Positions 46,301 through 57,090 of a stretch of DNA of 64,000 nt are shown piece by piece (the first letter of the stretch is position 1; each line of letters begins with the position of its first letter). The notes beneath the pieces are model-generated. The model saw only the letters and a list, made by a program, of their open reading frames with translations, was not told where the DNA came from and searched no databases. Source of the stretch: Wurfbainia villosa (lineage: Eukaryota; Streptophyta; Magnoliopsida; Zingiberales; Zingiberaceae); contig CM045987.1 in the NCBI GenBank assembly GCA_025175895.1, positions 38,342,113 through 38,406,112 on the forward strand. The letters run 5' to 3'. The position numbers were made by a program, and so were the translations under genes.

Positions 46301-47177
46301 GGTCCACCCTGTTACGGGTGACGTTTGACGATACCAAAGTACATAACTCCTTATGTAGGGAACCGTAGTGACTTGTGTCTAAGGACTATTCATACCAATA
46401 GTCACATGAGAAAGTTTATGACACTCATATAACGATCCATGAAACTTTCTCATGGCGGGTTAGTTCAGTATATATTCTCCAATATATACCCATGTGTCAA
46501 CTTGATATCATATATCCATGACTTGTGAGATCAAGTCATCAATTGACCTACATGCTAGTCTTTATGTATTAATATTGCCCTTGCATATTAATACTCGACT
46601 AGGAACATTTAGGAAAGTGTTCTCTACAGCCTCTCATAATCAATTCTGCCAATTGATGTGCTGTAGATAAGAACCTACTTTTCTAGGGCATTATTATATT
46701 TAAATTAGCTGGCACAAGCAAGATGTAAATATAATAACCAATCCTTTGCCTTTATAGAATATGATACAAAATGTTCCCTATTCAACCATCACATGATTGG
46801 TTCTAGGGCTTTAACTAACACTATTCTCTTTTCTCTTTTGTTTGTTGCTTGTTTTTGTTTTTCAATTATAAGCATGTTATAAATCTTTAAATGGCTAAAT
46901 AATACTTGGATCCTGAGCATAAATACAAAAACCGACGATCCGGACATCGTCTATTCCGCGGCTACTCATAGAATAGAGGATGGTCGCTTGAACAACTAGT
47001 TTGTTCAAGTAACCTCTCTAAACGAATAGCACGACGATGACATGGTGGTTTGGGCAATCCCTTTTGTCTAGGATTAAATTTTCTTAATCCGGGGACATCG
47101 AAGGGATCGCCATGGACAAGCTACCGAGGTGAAGTGGGAAGCGAAGTTTCCCCTCACGGACTCGATAAGCAAAACCC
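43377..47177 (+). repeat. C-family LTR of the second copy, split by solo LTR E
   Basis: It follows the polypurine tract AAGTGGGAGAT and starts TGTGGGGATG. It runs to 44947, resumes at 46826 and ends imperfectly near 47177, lacking a clean CCCCTACA end and about 35 bases inside. Three perfect GAGATTAAATCTC boxes (44324, 44352, 44379) precede TATAAAA at 44435. Confidence 0.88.
44948..46820 (-). mobile_element. Solo LTR E
   Basis: The 1873-bp unit has TG...CA ends (TGTAGGG, AACTAACA), flanked by a perfect 5-bp TSD CTATT (44943-44947 and 46821-46825), with no internal coding region or PBS. This is the form left when two LTRs recombine. A TATA-like CTATAAAAGG read on the minus strand near 45400-45410 suggests minus orientation. 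It contains 42-bp tandem repeats (three full units from 45612) and 15-bp repeats (about 45555-45605). The family is not otherwise present in the window. Confidence 0.85.
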
Positions 47178-47182
47178 TTCAT

Positions 47183-48004
47183 TATGTTGGTCGTCTATAA
47201 TCAATCATTAATTATAGAATGATCATGAGTGGCACCTAGTAGCACCTCATGACCCCAATTAATCGGAAAATTAATGGTTGATCCTAGAACGCTTCTGAAA
47301 CCTTTCAACAACTACAGTAAATTATGCTTCGTTCCCTTCACTCATCTTTTACCCACTTGGTTCAGGACATGGTCTATGTGTCAGTCCCCACTAGGCTGAC
47401 CACGTCACACCTAGCCCAAGTATTACTTCCGCATCCTACGGATTCTAGTTACTTCACATGTATCCAAGAGTACCATACTCTAAACATGTAATGTTTTGGC
47501 CAAAGACTTTAGTAACAATCCGACAAGAGGCCATAGGGTATACTTCTCCTGGCAAGGAGTGGTGAATCCTATGTGGGCTATCCAAACACCTTCGGCCACT
47601 TTGACTTATACCCAATCATCCCAGGTCCATATCTCCTCGGAGATGCTTGCTTAAGATGTCAAAGTATAAGTCTCTATGACCAAGATGACTTGAATACCGC
47701 AAGTCGAAGGAACATCACACTTAAGCTGTAGTAAGAACTTCATTGACATATCCATATATGCAGAGAATGATATGAAGTCTTACAGTTAGTCACTCCAATG
47801 AACTAGTTACCTTGGTGTACTAGTTGTGATCCAATCACAAATTCTCTCCTGCTATAAATCGTATTGCGGACATTCAGTAAATGAGTTTAAAATCCAATCA
47901 AATACATGAAAACATGTATACTCAAATAGTAAATATTCATTTATCAAATAAATGGTACAACCATAAGGCGATTGACTTAGGACATCTCTCATATATCACT
48001 AATA
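47183..48004 (-). repeat. Truncated LTR of the copia A/B family
   Basis: This is the reverse complement of roughly the first 990 bp of the A/B LTR (compare 1957-2950), with about 150 bp missing inside and the terminal TGTT changed to TATT. It has no TSD or internal region. Its left side meets the damaged C-family LTR and its right side meets element F. Confidence 0.87.
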
Positions 48005-48940
48005 GTTGTCTCATTAGACATTTTGTTGAGGAGTTGGATAAGTTAATTGTGTAAATGTAACTATTTCTAGTTCCTTTAAGTATAATTTTTAATGTATCAT
48101 TATTTTTAATTAAACATTCATTTTGTAGGAAAATAACCTTATAGTTATTTTCACACAATTGACTAACACTATGTAAATTGAATTAAAAATGCTCAACTAA
48201 AAGGACATTACGAATGATGAAGTTCGAGTTTAGCTCAATATCACCTGAACCGATGATTTTGAGCTTCCCGTTATTTCTGAATGCTACTGATCCTTGGTTT
48301 TTGAATCTGAGCTTCAAAAACTTTAGTTAGTCTTCGTTCATGTGTCGGGAGCACCCACTGTCCAACATCCATTGATCCTACACATATAGTAGTTGGATTA
48401 GATATTGAAAATTTAAAGTTGGTTGAATATTATAGCCTAGTAATCATCTCACCCTTTCTACATGATCAAACATGTTAACCTTATATGTTTTGTGAGATGA
48501 CTTCAATTTTACTTGATTAAGTTTAGTGATTTGAAGATAATCAACCTTGGGTTAGATTCAAATTTAACCCTTAGCTAGTTAAGTAAACTTTTCAAGAAAG
48601 TGGTTTCCAAGTTGTGGCGAGGAACAAAGGCCTTCTTTGATTGGAACAATGCCCACTTCCCTAGACAAAGCCAATTTCTAGAAATTGTTCACTTAAGTCG
48701 CTTAAGATTACTTCCTGGTCTAACTAGTTTAGGATACGGTGAGGTAGCTTCAGCTAGTTCAACTTAGCCGAGTGCACCAAGTAAGATACGCCTTATCTAG
48801 CTCGGACACACAAGACTTTGTTTCCCTAATGTACTATTGTCTCGCCGTGTCCTGATACTATGTTATCAAGATTGACTAATTATTTATCCTATCTAGCCGT
48901 TCTAAAAATTAAAAAAAAATTAATTAAGCATGCAAAACTA
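48005..48940 (-). pseudogene. Element F protease-region remnant
   Basis: The minus-strand frame around 47937-48158 keeps a short piece of the protease/integrase linker also found in D (27641-28054). Other pieces follow in several frames. 48400-48940 is homologous to D's 28080-28590, with only broken frames. Confidence 0.6.
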
Positions 48941-48942
48941 AA

Positions 48943-50615
48943 TCAAGAAATAGAGCAAACAAGTTTAGTACTAGCTCCCCCTAGACCATTGAACCGATGT
49001 GGTCTTTCCACGTAGTGGATTTGGTCCTTAGGAACCCAATACTTAGTAGATCCTAATTGTGAAATAAAAAAGGTCTTAGGGACCCATGCTTGGACTTTTT
49101 GTTTATTTCGATTTACAATCGACATATAAGACTTGTTTGTAGTGGGTGATCTAAATCCGAGTCCGGCCTTATTGTACATGACCCTTTGTGATCCAAGTAG
49201 TAGGTAATGACCCTTGGACATGAATGTAAACCTTTCTAATGATTTCATAAGGTCTTTGACTTGTTTTTTCAAGAGGGAGTTCTCTTCTTCAAGTTCTTTG
49301 ACTCGAGTTGAGTTCTCCTCTCGAACTTGACTAGTCGAAGAGGTTAGGGAGACCTCATGTTTAAAAAGTTTAACCTCTCAACTAAGGTCTCAACCTTGGG
49401 CTCAGACTTAGCTAATTTCATAGTTAAATACTTAATTGCATTATAAAGAGTATCAATTAACGATCGACTTACCTTGATCGAATATCTTGAACCAGATACG
49501 GATCCGTGGCATGTCTTGAATTGGAGTTCATCGTCGAATCCAGAGTCGGACTCATAGCTCGTTTCAGGTTCGGATTCATCTTCGAGCTCGGTCGGCTTGG
49601 CCATGAATGCAAGGTTGTTGAGCTCATCTTCTTCCTCCGATGACTCCTCCCAAGTTGCATTGATCGCCTTCTTGGATTGTGATTGTTTGATCTTTAGTCT
49701 CGGGTACTCTGATTTGATGTGGTGCCTCTTGTTGCATTCGTAACACTTGTAGTTCAAATTTTGCTCGAGTCTCTTTTCCTTGGATTGCTTGATGGGTCAT
49801 CTTCTACTCTTGATCATCTTCTGAACTAGATTCACTAGTTTGGTCTTCATCTCATCGTGCACCTCCAATTCATACTCCTCTTCTTCTTCTTCGGGAGGTT
49901 GTTAGCTCTTCGCCTTCTTCTTTCGACTTGCAACCAATGCAATACCTTTCTCGACCGGGACCGAGTTTGATTGTTCGTGTAGCTCAAATTCAGAAAAGAG
50001 TTCATCTAGTCTAATTTTCGATAAATCTCTAGATACCTTGTAGGCATAAACCATGGATTCCCACAAGGTGGTCCTAGGAAAAGCATTAAGGGCGTACCTG
50101 ATTACATCTCAATTTTTGACTTTCTGTCTGATTGCGTGGAGACCATTCATGATATCCTAGATCCTTGCATGTAATTGCGTAGCGGTCTCGTGTTCTTGCA
50201 TTTTCAAATTAAACAATTTATTTAATAATAAATCACGCTTACATACCTTCGTGTCAGTTGTTCCTTTGTGTAGCTCAATGAGCTTGTTCCATAAGTCCTT
50301 CATGCTGATGAATGATTCGACTCAGTTGAGTTCCTCTTTGGAGAGCCCACACTGTAGGATCTATGTTGCTTTGGCGTTAGCCTCCACTTGATGCTTCATG
50401 GCGTTTGTCCACTTGTCGCAATCTAGGAACTCGTCGTCTTCGTTGGTAGGTAGCGAGAATTCGATTTGGATGATGTTCCACATCTCGACTTGGGTTTTTA
50501 GATAGTACTCCATCCGACTCTTCAAATAACGGAAGTCATCTCCATTGTAAAACGGAGGTCGAGCGGTGCTAAACCCTTTGAGATGGGCCATTGAAAACAA
50601 AACCTTGCAAGGCAA
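48943..50615 (-). pseudogene. Element F gag remnant
   Basis: A Gag start resembling D lies at about 50591 (M-A-H-L-K-G-F-S-T-A, then F-Y-N-G-D-D-F-R-Y). The middle (49760-50360) is broken. The zinc-knuckle frame 49344-49757 reads C-Y-E-C-N-K-R-H-H-I-K-S-E-Y, with the last Cys changed to Tyr and the usual Gly to His. The 48943-49272 frame has a leucine/glutamine-rich start and Y-W-V-P-K near its end. Non-functional. Confidence 0.78.
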
Positions 50616-50771
50616 AATAGAAAAAACAAACGAATTGCCAAGACTTTGGTCTTGGATTAGTAGTGTGGGAAAAATAAAAAAAAAATCTTAAATAAAAAAA
50701 TACAAAAAGAAAACCAAATATGCTAGATTGGTGGTTGCACTAAATCTTAGCGCCCCTAATCTGATAACAAT

Positions 50772-50929
50772 TGTTGAATCGAGTGAATCACTAGAGGGGG
50801 GGGGGTGAATAGTGATCCGAAGTCATTCTTTTCTTTTCATCTAAAACTCGAGTGTTGCACAACGGAAAGTAAAATACTAAAAGAAATAAACAAAATTTAT
50901 TTTTACTTGGTTCACAACCTAACGATTGC
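50772..50929 (-). repeat. 5' LTR of element F, first part
   Basis: TGTTGAATCGAGTG, then a 'ctagagggggggggtgaat' run as in D. The neighbouring PBS (50758-50769) is degenerate (minus strand TGTTATCAGATT). The LTR is interrupted at 50929 by G. Confidence 0.85.
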
Positions 50930-52474
50930 TGTTGGTGCAATCGGCCCAGGTCACGATTGACCAGACTCGAGTTTGACTCGAGTGATTTTTTGATGTTTGA
51001 CATAGTATGTTTGACATTGATGTTTGACATTGATGTCGGTTAATGTTTTGGGGAGATTGTTTATACAATCGACCCTAGTTATAATTGACCAGACTCGAGT
51101 TTGACTCGAGGGATTCTTTGATGGTTGACTAGGGATTGACCATGTGATTATGGGAAAGTCCAAGAATGGGTCTTGGCAAGGTAAAGTCCAAGTCATGGGT
51201 ACTTGGCATGGAAAGTCCAAGTGGGACACTTGGCATTTGGGAAAGTCCAAGTCTTGAGTACTTGGCACAAGGAAAGTCCAAGCATGGGGCTTGGCATGGA
51301 AAGTCCAAAATGGGTTGGTAAGAGAAATTCCAAGCATGGGTCTTGGCATGGAAAGTCCAACATGGGTTGGCAAGGGAAAGTCCAAGCTTGAGTCTTGGCA
51401 TTTGAGAAGTCCAAGGGGATTGATATTGGCGGCGTAAAGTCCAAGTGGAGTCTTGGCGGCGTAAGTCCAATGTGCCTTGGCACTGTAGACACGGTGAGCA
51501 TGACATAGCCGATGGAAGCACCTGAAGGCTAGCGCGATGGATGAACAAGTCATGAACAACTTGGAGGGATCCGAGAGGCATGAGGCTGATGAAGGTGGCT
51601 AGAAGGTTTTGGTCTTGGCTAAGGGTGGTCTAGAAAGTATGGGGGAACCATACTTGGGTTAAAACCTCATTTTTGAGGTTGGCAGTTGACTGGAATTATG
51701 GCTGGTTCGACTGCCGTGAGTCGACTTGAGTTCGACTGCCATTTAAGAGATGAAATTGCTCGAAGGATGGCGATCGAATGCGATTGATGCGAGCAATGAG
51801 AATACTCCGTGAGCCGTAGGCGATCGACTACGAGCGTTAGCGATCGACTTCAATGTTGGCGATCGCTAAGAGTCCGTTGGAACTTGTCCAATGTGGATTG
51901 AGCCGTTGTCTCACTCTGATGTTGGCGATCGGTAGGTACTTATAGCGATCATCAAAGGAAATCTAGCCCGACGCAAGATAAAAAGGGGAGCTCATGGAGG
52001 ATTTCATTATCAGTTCTTTGGGAGCTTTGGTGAGGCGATTTGAAGGCGATTTGCATGTGCATTTCAGGGTCCTTCAAGCTCATCCAAGCAACCAACAAGC
52101 AAGCGCTCAAAACCCTAGTTTGTAAAGTGTTCTTTACATTTTCATTTGTATTTGCTTGTTTACTTTGTATTACTTGTTGTAATTCATTGTACGAGGTTTC
52201 TCCACCTTCGACTTGTTGTCGAGAAGGAGTTTTATTGCTTAGTGGTGTTTGTGCTATCGCTAGGGTTCGTACGAACCCAATCCGTGGAGTAGGAACCATT
52301 TTGGTTCCGAACCACGTTATATCGTGCGTGTTGTGATTGTGTCTTGTGTTTGTATTTGTTATTGTCTATTCCGCTGCGTACTAACAAGATTGTAGACAAG
52401 CAACGCGAACGAATTCCATAATCGTACGGTCACGCGCTATTCACCCCCCCTCTAGCGGCCTCAAATCCTCTACA
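50930..52474 (+). repeat. 5' LTR of element G
   Basis: The 1545-bp LTR runs from TGTTGGTGCAATCGG to CCTCTACA. At 51150-51500 it has about twelve small inverted repeats of the type CCAAG...CTTGG following 'aaagt'. A TATA-like 'agataaaaagg' is at about 51976. The pyrimidine-rich end matches SIRE LTRs. Confidence 0.9.
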
Positions 52475-52476
52475 AT

Positions 52477-52488
52477 TGGTATCAGAGC
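52477..52488 (+). promoter_or_regulatory. Primer-binding site of element G
   Basis: TGGTATCAGAGC lies two bases after the LTR end. Confidence 0.92.
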
Positions 52489-52543
52489 CCGGGGCTCTTC
52501 TACGGACTAACCGCCGGGAGCTAAAGAAGCTAGAGGGAAGACG

Positions 52544-54276
52544 ATGGATCTTCAAGAAAGATGGGGCGATGACATAACGACTCCACCCGCCTTTGACCGC
52601 GAAGATTTTGCGTATTGTAAAGGTAGGATGGAATATTTTCTAATGTCGAATATATAAAATTGGTTTGCCATAATTATAGGTTTTGATGCTCCGAGAGGAG
52701 AAAACGGCGAAATCCTCAAAAAGAAGCGATGGACCGAGGAGCAACGGGGAAAATTCAAGACAACCGTTAAGGTAACAAAAATGTTGGTTAATTTGATACC
52801 TAACGACATTTTGTCTAGATTAAGAAGCTATAGGGATGCCAAAGAGTTGTGGAACAAGTTGGTCAAATTCTACGACAATCCCGAAATGGTCCAAGAAGAT
52901 TTGGAAGAGGAGGAGATCGAAGAGGAAGCTTCATCATCCTCACAAGAAAGTGAGGAGTCAACCTCTGGATCGGAGATGGAAGTAGAAGAGGTGGAAGAAG
53001 CATCCACTTCTATGATTGAGGGGGAAAGACCATCCACACCGGAGTCGGAACAAAATAAAGAAGAAACCTCAACCTCTAGGATTGAGGGGGAGGGGATTAG
53101 AACATCTAAACCGGAGCAACCCCAAGATGAAGCTTCGACATCCGGTCAAGATGAGCAAGCTCAAGAGAAATTTACCATTAACCTAGGTAACTCAAACACT
53201 CTAATCTCAAATAAAATGGATATAATATGTTTTGAGTGTAGGGAGTATGGGCACTATAAGAGGAAGTGCCCAAAGAAGATTAGGAAAGCTCCACCGGCAC
53301 CAAAAGTCAAGGATGCCGATTCCCCAACACCTAAAGGCAAGGAGCAGATCATATGCTTCAAATGCAATTCAAAAGGACATTATTGGAATCAATGTCCTAG
53401 GGGGAGTAAAAAAACACAAGAAGGAGCATCACAAGTAGGGGGAGCTACTAAGGCAAACCCTAAGGCATATCATTTCAATAATGCTCATTCTTCTAGGTTT
53501 AATGTTAAAAAGCATGCTTTTAATTCTCTTGCAATTCATCATGAAAAGCATGCTAGGAACAATAAATATTATTGTTTAGGAGCTAAGAGTGTCCATTTAG
53601 AAACTAAGGAGAAATTTGGGACTAATGTCCCTAGAAAAACCATACCTAGGGAATCTATTAGGAAAATACAAGAGCACCTAGGTTTCAATCCTAAATGGAC
53701 TAGGCATATGCCTAGAAAGGACCATGCCCAAAGACCAAATCAAATTCTAAAATTGGGCAATTAGAATTAGAGAACCAAGCCTTGAGGTCAAGGCTTGAAA
53801 AACTAGAAAAGACCCTCAAGATTATGCAAAATCAAATGCAAGGGTCTAATGGTCAACGTCAAGGGTCAAAACCTCAAAGTCAACATCTAGGACCCAAGAA
53901 ACAAAAGTCAACCAAGATCAAGAATGGTTTGGGTCACAAACCTAAGCCTAAGGTGGCTTATCATAGTGTTCCATTTGATTATGGAACACAAACTAGGTCT
54001 AGAAAGACCAAGGTCAATAGGGAAGTCATCCCTAAGGTTGACCAAAGGGTGTGCCTAGTGGCTAGGGTTTCTAGGAAACCTAGGGTGGCCACTAAGAAGG
54101 TTGCAAGGGAAGTTACCCCTAGAGTCAAACTAAGTAAGACCCAAATGACCAAGGCTAATAAGCCTAGGAGGGTCATTAGGAAGGTATCTAGGGAGGTTAT
54201 CCCTAAGGAATACCTAATAAACCCTAGGAGCTCAAATCGGTTTTGGGTTCCTAAGAGCGTGATTGATTCACGCTAG
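52544..54276 (+). pseudogene. Gag of element G
   Basis: The start is ATG 52544, 70 bases after the LTR. The N-terminal Gag (F-D-R-E-D-F-A-Y-C-K-G-R-M-E-Y-F, then W-T-E-E-Q) is followed by a long Ser/Glu-rich acidic stretch, two zinc knuckles (C-F-E-C-R-E-Y-G-H-Y-K-R-K-C near 53229-53270 and C-F-K-C-N-S-K-G-H-Y-W-N-Q-C near 53354-53395), a heptad-like segment (L-E-K-L-E-K-T-L) near 53800, and a basic end finishing Y/W-V-P-K-S-V-I-D-S-R. It is broken by one TAA (52655-52657) and one frameshift near 53755. Gag would form the particle and bind RNA. Confidence 0.85.
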
Positions 54277-56136
54277 GTGGGTTTAGGGTGTGCCAACCTT
54301 GATTGGATGGGTAGTTAACCCAACCATCATAAAGGTGGCATTTTAGGTCATTTTCAAGGTTATGGTTACCTTGGGAATGTGGTTTGATTTGAATCCTAAA
54401 GGCTTTTAGGATGTGCCAATATTAATTATGAAGTTTGATAAAATGATCAAATTGGCACAATTTAGGTTTAGAGGTCTTAATGTGCCAATTTGGGTTTTTG
54501 GCACATTTGGGAGAATTTAGGTTAATATGGAAAAATAAACCTAATTATATAAAATGACAACTAATATCAAAATTTAGGTATTATATACCTTGATATCTTA
54601 TTTTCCATGCTTTGATTTGTCATATGCCATGACATGACATCATGTTTATTTTCATCATTTATGTCATGTTCATATTTAGGATTAAGGTTTTAAATGTCAT
54701 GTGTTTAGATTTCATCTTATGCCATGACATCATGATTATGAGCATATGCTTATTTATATCATTTCTAATTCCATAATCATTCATGTATTTAAGATAATTT
54801 GGTTAAAATTGATTTAAGGACAATGACATGACTTGAAGTCCCATTTATAAGGGAATCAAGTAGGGTTGCCTTAGAAAAATGCATAAAACCCTAGATTAGG
54901 GAGAACAAAACCCACATCTCACATCCAATTGACATGTATGTGTATTTATACACCCTAGATACATGTGAGATGCTAGGATATGAGTTAAGTTCAAGGTGCA
55001 TAGTTTTTGTATCTAGATGAACTCAAACTCATCTTATATTAGTAGTGGACATTGGGAAAGCTTGTGTACAAGTTCTGTGCATAGAGCCCAAGGAATATGA
55101 TCCAAGATAAGGTTTCGAAATCGTTTTAAAATCAATTTAGAAAACTTTGGTGAAGTCTAACTTTTGATAGCAATCACCATTGATAGAGTTGATACAAAAT
55201 AGGGCCAAAACATTGAAAATTTCAATGGTTTTGAGTTTTGTATCAAACTCACTAGTTTATGGGTAAAATAATTTTTAAATATTTTTCACCCATTGTATTG
55301 ACTATAAGTAATATACATATGAAGTTTCATGATTTTTCGATATACGTAGAATTACTTATACTTTTTCAAAATTCATTTCTGATAGCTGAAAATCAAGATT
55401 TTCAGCTATCAGTCGACTGACCTAGGTGGCAGTCGACTGATGTGAGTGGCAGTCGACTGATTATGGTAAGTAGTCGACTACCAAGCCGATTTCGGGAAAA
55501 ACAAGGTTGTTTAGCCCGTGTTCAGTTATGGAAAAGGTTCTTAATCACTTCTAACCTTAGGATATGCTTTGGGAAGCATTAGAAAGGGTAAAAATCCATT
55601 GGATATGGATTAGGAGAGGTGTTAGGGTAATGTATCAAATTTAAGGTGGAGAGAGTTCATGTTTGAACTTTGAGCCTTAATTTTTAATGGTTTAGAGTTC
55701 CTATTGGCTTAGGGACTTCCCAAGGACATTGTTGGTGCAATGGTCAAAGGGGAGCAAGCTTTTAGGGGTGTTATCTATCTTGTGATGATGGATGTGTTTC
55801 TCTTCTTGAAGGGGAAGAAGTTATTGGGAAAGTATCATCAATTGGGAAAATTGATGGGATATTGAGAAATCCAATTTGGAAATTGGGAGAGAGTATATGA
55901 TTGCCTCTCTTGAGTGATATGAGACTTATCACAAGGAAGATGGTAGGCATCCTAGGTATTTTTGGATCAAGGGAGAGATTGTAAGATCTCATTGGGACAT
56001 GAGACATTGACCTCCTTGGAGAGATAACCTTTTTGATGTATGTCAAAAAGGGGGAGAAGGTTAAATTACCAATTTGGAAAATTGATAAGGAAATTTGAGT
56101 TAGGGGCCTAACTCAAGGTTTGTTTTGTCAAACATC
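54277..56136 (+). other. Element G non-coding 3' region
   Basis: This is 1.86 kb of AT-rich sequence without pol domains in any frame. It holds several 'catgacatcatg' phrases (54630-54790) and three exact CAGTCGACTG palindromes (55410, 55430, 55450). A polypurine tract copy, AAAAAGGGGGAGAA (56045-56058), lies 92 bp before the main one. Confidence 0.7.
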
Positions 56137-56150
56137 AAAAAGGGGGAGAT
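56137..56150 (+). promoter_or_regulatory. Polypurine tract of element G
   Basis: AAAAAGGGGGAGAT directly abuts the 3' LTR and is the same as in H and, on the other strand, in D. Confidence 0.88.
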
Positions 56151-57090
56151 TGTTGGTGCAATCGGCCCAGGTCACGATTGACCAGACTCGAGTTTGACTT
56201 GAGTGATGTTTTGATGTTTAACATAGTATGTTTGACATTGATATTTGATATTGATGTCGGTTAATATTTTGGGGAGATTGTTTATACAATCGACCCAGGT
56301 TATAATTGACCAGACTCGAGTTTGACTCGAGGGAGTCTTTGATGGTTGACTAGGGATTGACCATGTGATTATGGGAAAGTCCAAGCATGGGTCTTGGCAA
56401 GGTAAAGTCCAAGTCATGGGTACTTGGCATGGAAAGTCCAAGTGGGACACTTGGCATTTGGGAAAGTCCAAGTCTTGAGTACTTAGCACAAGGAAAGTCC
56501 AAGCATGGGGCTTGGCATGGAAAGTCCAACATGGGTTGGCAAGGGAAAGTCCAAGCATGGGTCTTGGCATGGAAAGTCCAACATGGGTTGGCAAGGGAAA
56601 GTCCAAGATTGAGTCTTGGCATTTGAGAAGTCCAAGGGGTTTGATATTGGCGGCGTAAAGTCCAAGAGGAGTCTTGGCGGTGGAAGTCCAATGTGCCTTG
56701 GCGTTGTAGACACTGTTAGCATGACATAGCCGATGGAAGCACCTGATGGCAAGCGCGATGGATGAACAAGTCATGAACGACTTGGAGGGATCCGAGAGGC
56801 GTGAGGCTGATGAAGGTTTCTAGAATGTTTAGGTCTAGGCTAAGGGTAGTCTAGACAGTATGGGGGAACTATACTTGGGTTAAAACCTCATTTTTGAGGT
56901 TGGCAGTCGACTGACATTATGGCCGGTTCGACTGACGTGAGTCGACTTGAGTTCGACTGCCGTTTAAGAGCTGAAATTGCTCTGGCAGTCGACTACTCAT
57001 TAGAGCAGTTGACTGCCAAGGGATGGCAGTCGAATGCCAGTTGAGTTGCGAGCACAGAATGCTCCGTAGTTGACTGGGTAATCGACTATG
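56151..57090 (+). repeat. 3' LTR of element G, first part
   Basis: Matches 50930 onward, with the hairpin array at 56373-56700. It is interrupted by H at 57090. The target CTATG is duplicated exactly (57086-57090 and 63062-63066). Confidence 0.92.

Noticed and set aside
51150..51500. Regularly spaced repeats that could suggest a CRISPR-like array
   Set aside because: Spacing is irregular, repeats are variable and self-complementary, and the location is a plant retrotransposon LTR.
51129..51581. Overlapping minus-strand frames rich in 'LGLSMPSPML' type repeats, also at 56172-56774
   Set aside because: They are readings of the repeated hairpin array in the G LTRs, open in several frames at once because the repeat lacks stops. 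No family match, and they lie in LTR sequence.
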